Source: Arthrobacter sp. AL12 (GTDB lineage: Bacteria; Actinomycetota; Actinomycetes; Actinomycetales; Micrococcaceae). Taken from it: a stretch of 64,000 bases of DNA. Positions 63,147 through 64,000 of this stretch are shown piece after piece. The translations under genes were made by a program, and so were the position numbers. A model generated the notes under the pieces. That model worked only from the letters and a program-made list of their open reading frames with translations, had not been told where the DNA came from and ran no database searches. The DNA lies in the NCBI RefSeq assembly GCF_029960645.1, contig NZ_JASBQY010000005.1:62001-126000 (forward strand). Reading direction: 5' to 3'. Each line of letters opens with the position of its first letter. Positions within the stretch are counted from its first letter, which is position 1.

Positions 63147-64000
63147 CCTTCCAGCCCGCTCAGGGAGTTGGGGCGGCCCAGGGCGCGGTCGACGCCGTCC
63201 AGGATGCGGTCCAGGCCCGGGAGGTGGTGCATTTCAAGCTTCGAGTACGGGTACGGGACGTCGAAGCCGGTGACCCTGACCGGGGCAGCCTCGAGGTGGT
63301 AGAAACAGCGTTCGGTAATGCTGGCGGCCACCTCGGCGCCGATGCCGCCGGTCTGGGAGGCTTCATGCGTGATGACCAGCCGGCCGGTCTTCCGGACCGA
63401 GGCTTCCAGCGTCGCGAAGTCCAGCGGGGCGAGCGAGCGCAGGTCGATGACCTCGACCGACACGCCCTCGTCGGCGGCGGCGAGCGCGGCGTCCTTGGCC
63501 GTCTTGACGAGCGGACCATAGGCCACGAGCGTCACATCGGTGCCTTCGGAAACGACGCGGGCCTTCTCCATCGGCAGGGCGGCGCTGAGGTCCAGGGTCT
63601 CGTCCACCTCGCCCTTGTCGTGGTAGCGGCGCTTGGGTTCGAAGTAGAGCACCGGATCATCGGAGGCGATGGCCTGCTGGATCATGGTGAAGGCGTCCTG
63701 CGGGTTGGAGACGCTGATCACGCGCAGGCCCGAGGTGTGGGTGAAGTAGGCCTCCGGTGACTCGGAGTGGTGTTCCGGGGATCCTATGCCGCCGCCGAAG
63801 GGCACACGGATGGTGATGGGCATCTTGACCGCGCCCTGGGTGCGGTAGTGCATCTTGGCGACCTGGCTCACGATCTGGTCGAACGCCGGGTAGATGAAAC
63901 CGTCGAACTGGATCTCCACCACCGGGCGGTACCCGCGGTAGGCCAGGCCGACGGCGGTGCCCATGATGCCGGACTCCGCCAGCGGGGTGTCCACGACGCG
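63143..64000 (-). CDS. bkdB: Branched-chain 2-oxoacid dehydrogenase E1 beta subunit, partial
   Basis: 286 codons, cut by the right edge of the window; the N terminus is missing. Conserved segments: DTPLAESGIMGTAVGLAYRG, RPVVEIQFDGFIYPAFDQIV, GGGIGSPEHHSESPEAYF and IDLRSLAPLDFATLEASVRK. It forms the thiamine-diphosphate E1 heterotetramer with the alpha subunit, expected just beyond 64000. The gene overlaps bkdC, which follows it, by 4 nt. Confidence 0.93.
   Translation of the reverse strand, partial: RVVDTPLAESGIMGTAVGLAYRGYRPVVEIQFDGFIYPAFDQIVSQVAKMHYRTQGAVKMPITIRVPFGGGIGSPEHHSESPEAYFTHTSGLRVISVSNPQDAFTMIQQAIASDDPVLYFEPKRRYHDKGEVDETLDLSAALPMEKARVVSEGTDVTLVAYGPLVKTAKDAALAAADEGVSVEVIDLRSLAPLDFATLEASVRKTGRLVITHEASQTGGIGAEVAASITERCFYHLEAAPVRVTGFDVPYPYSKLEMHHLPGLDRILDGVDRALGRPNSLSGLEG

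Overview
High-GC actinobacterial DNA. Gene content, GTG/TTG starts, many start codons preceded directly by a TANNNT -10 box (leaderless transcripts), a DUF222/HNH endonuclease, and a mycobacterium-like leucine-degradation cluster all point to a Micrococcales soil bacterium of the Arthrobacter/Pseudarthrobacter type. No tRNA, rRNA, CRISPR array, insertion sequence or prophage was seen.

Layout. The minus strand carries, in conserved order, the actinobacterial isoprenoid/translation gene string: dxr, rip (site-2 protease), ispG, a DUF4081-type GNAT gene, proS, rimP, nusA, ylxR, infB, rbfA, truB, ribF, rpsO, pnp and an M16 peptidase (cut by the left edge). Almost every junction is filled with accessory genes. 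rpsO/ribF holds kynA-kynU (tryptophan to anthranilate). ribF/truB holds about 8.7 kb of small membrane proteins, GNAT enzymes, a GNAT-kinase fusion, an HNH endonuclease with a 117-bp tandem duplication at its 5' end, a Nudix hydrolase and a VOC protein. truB/rbfA holds an aminotransferase, a zinc-ribbon thioredoxin beside a frameshifted small gene, a guanine deaminase and a ScyD-like secreted protein. rimP/proS holds DUF4439 and VIT1/CCC1 proteins, an APH-like kinase, a chimeric formate-dehydrogenase remnant, a PLP decarboxylase and a TauE/SafE permease. ispG/rip holds a YciI protein, a SatD-DUF3307 pair and a broken membrane-protein gene.

The right third (44.4-64 kb) is metabolic. A lipase-maturation-factor-like protein is followed by a CitA/CitB-type two-component system, divergent from a tctC-tctB-tctA-usp operon for tricarboxylate uptake. 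Next is a leucine/branched-chain catabolism block on the minus strand: mccB-mccA-ivd-scoA-scoB-maoC-citE, with a divergent TetR regulator, then bkdC and bkdB (the latter cut by the right edge). Its composition matches the Mycobacterium tuberculosis Rv2495c-Rv2506 locus, including the MaoC/CitE pair that stands in for the usual HMG-CoA lyase route.

Most unusual items: an in-frame fusion of a NuoE-type [2Fe-2S] subunit to only the C-terminal half of a formate dehydrogenase catalytic subunit; a 117-bp promoter-plus-5'-end duplication at the HNH gene; a recurring palindromic element with CCGGGGGCACTTTG arms; a high density of short tandem-repeat arrays between genes; a SatD/DUF3307 operon under an AT-rich, symmetrical promoter; and two small genes that appear frameshifted.
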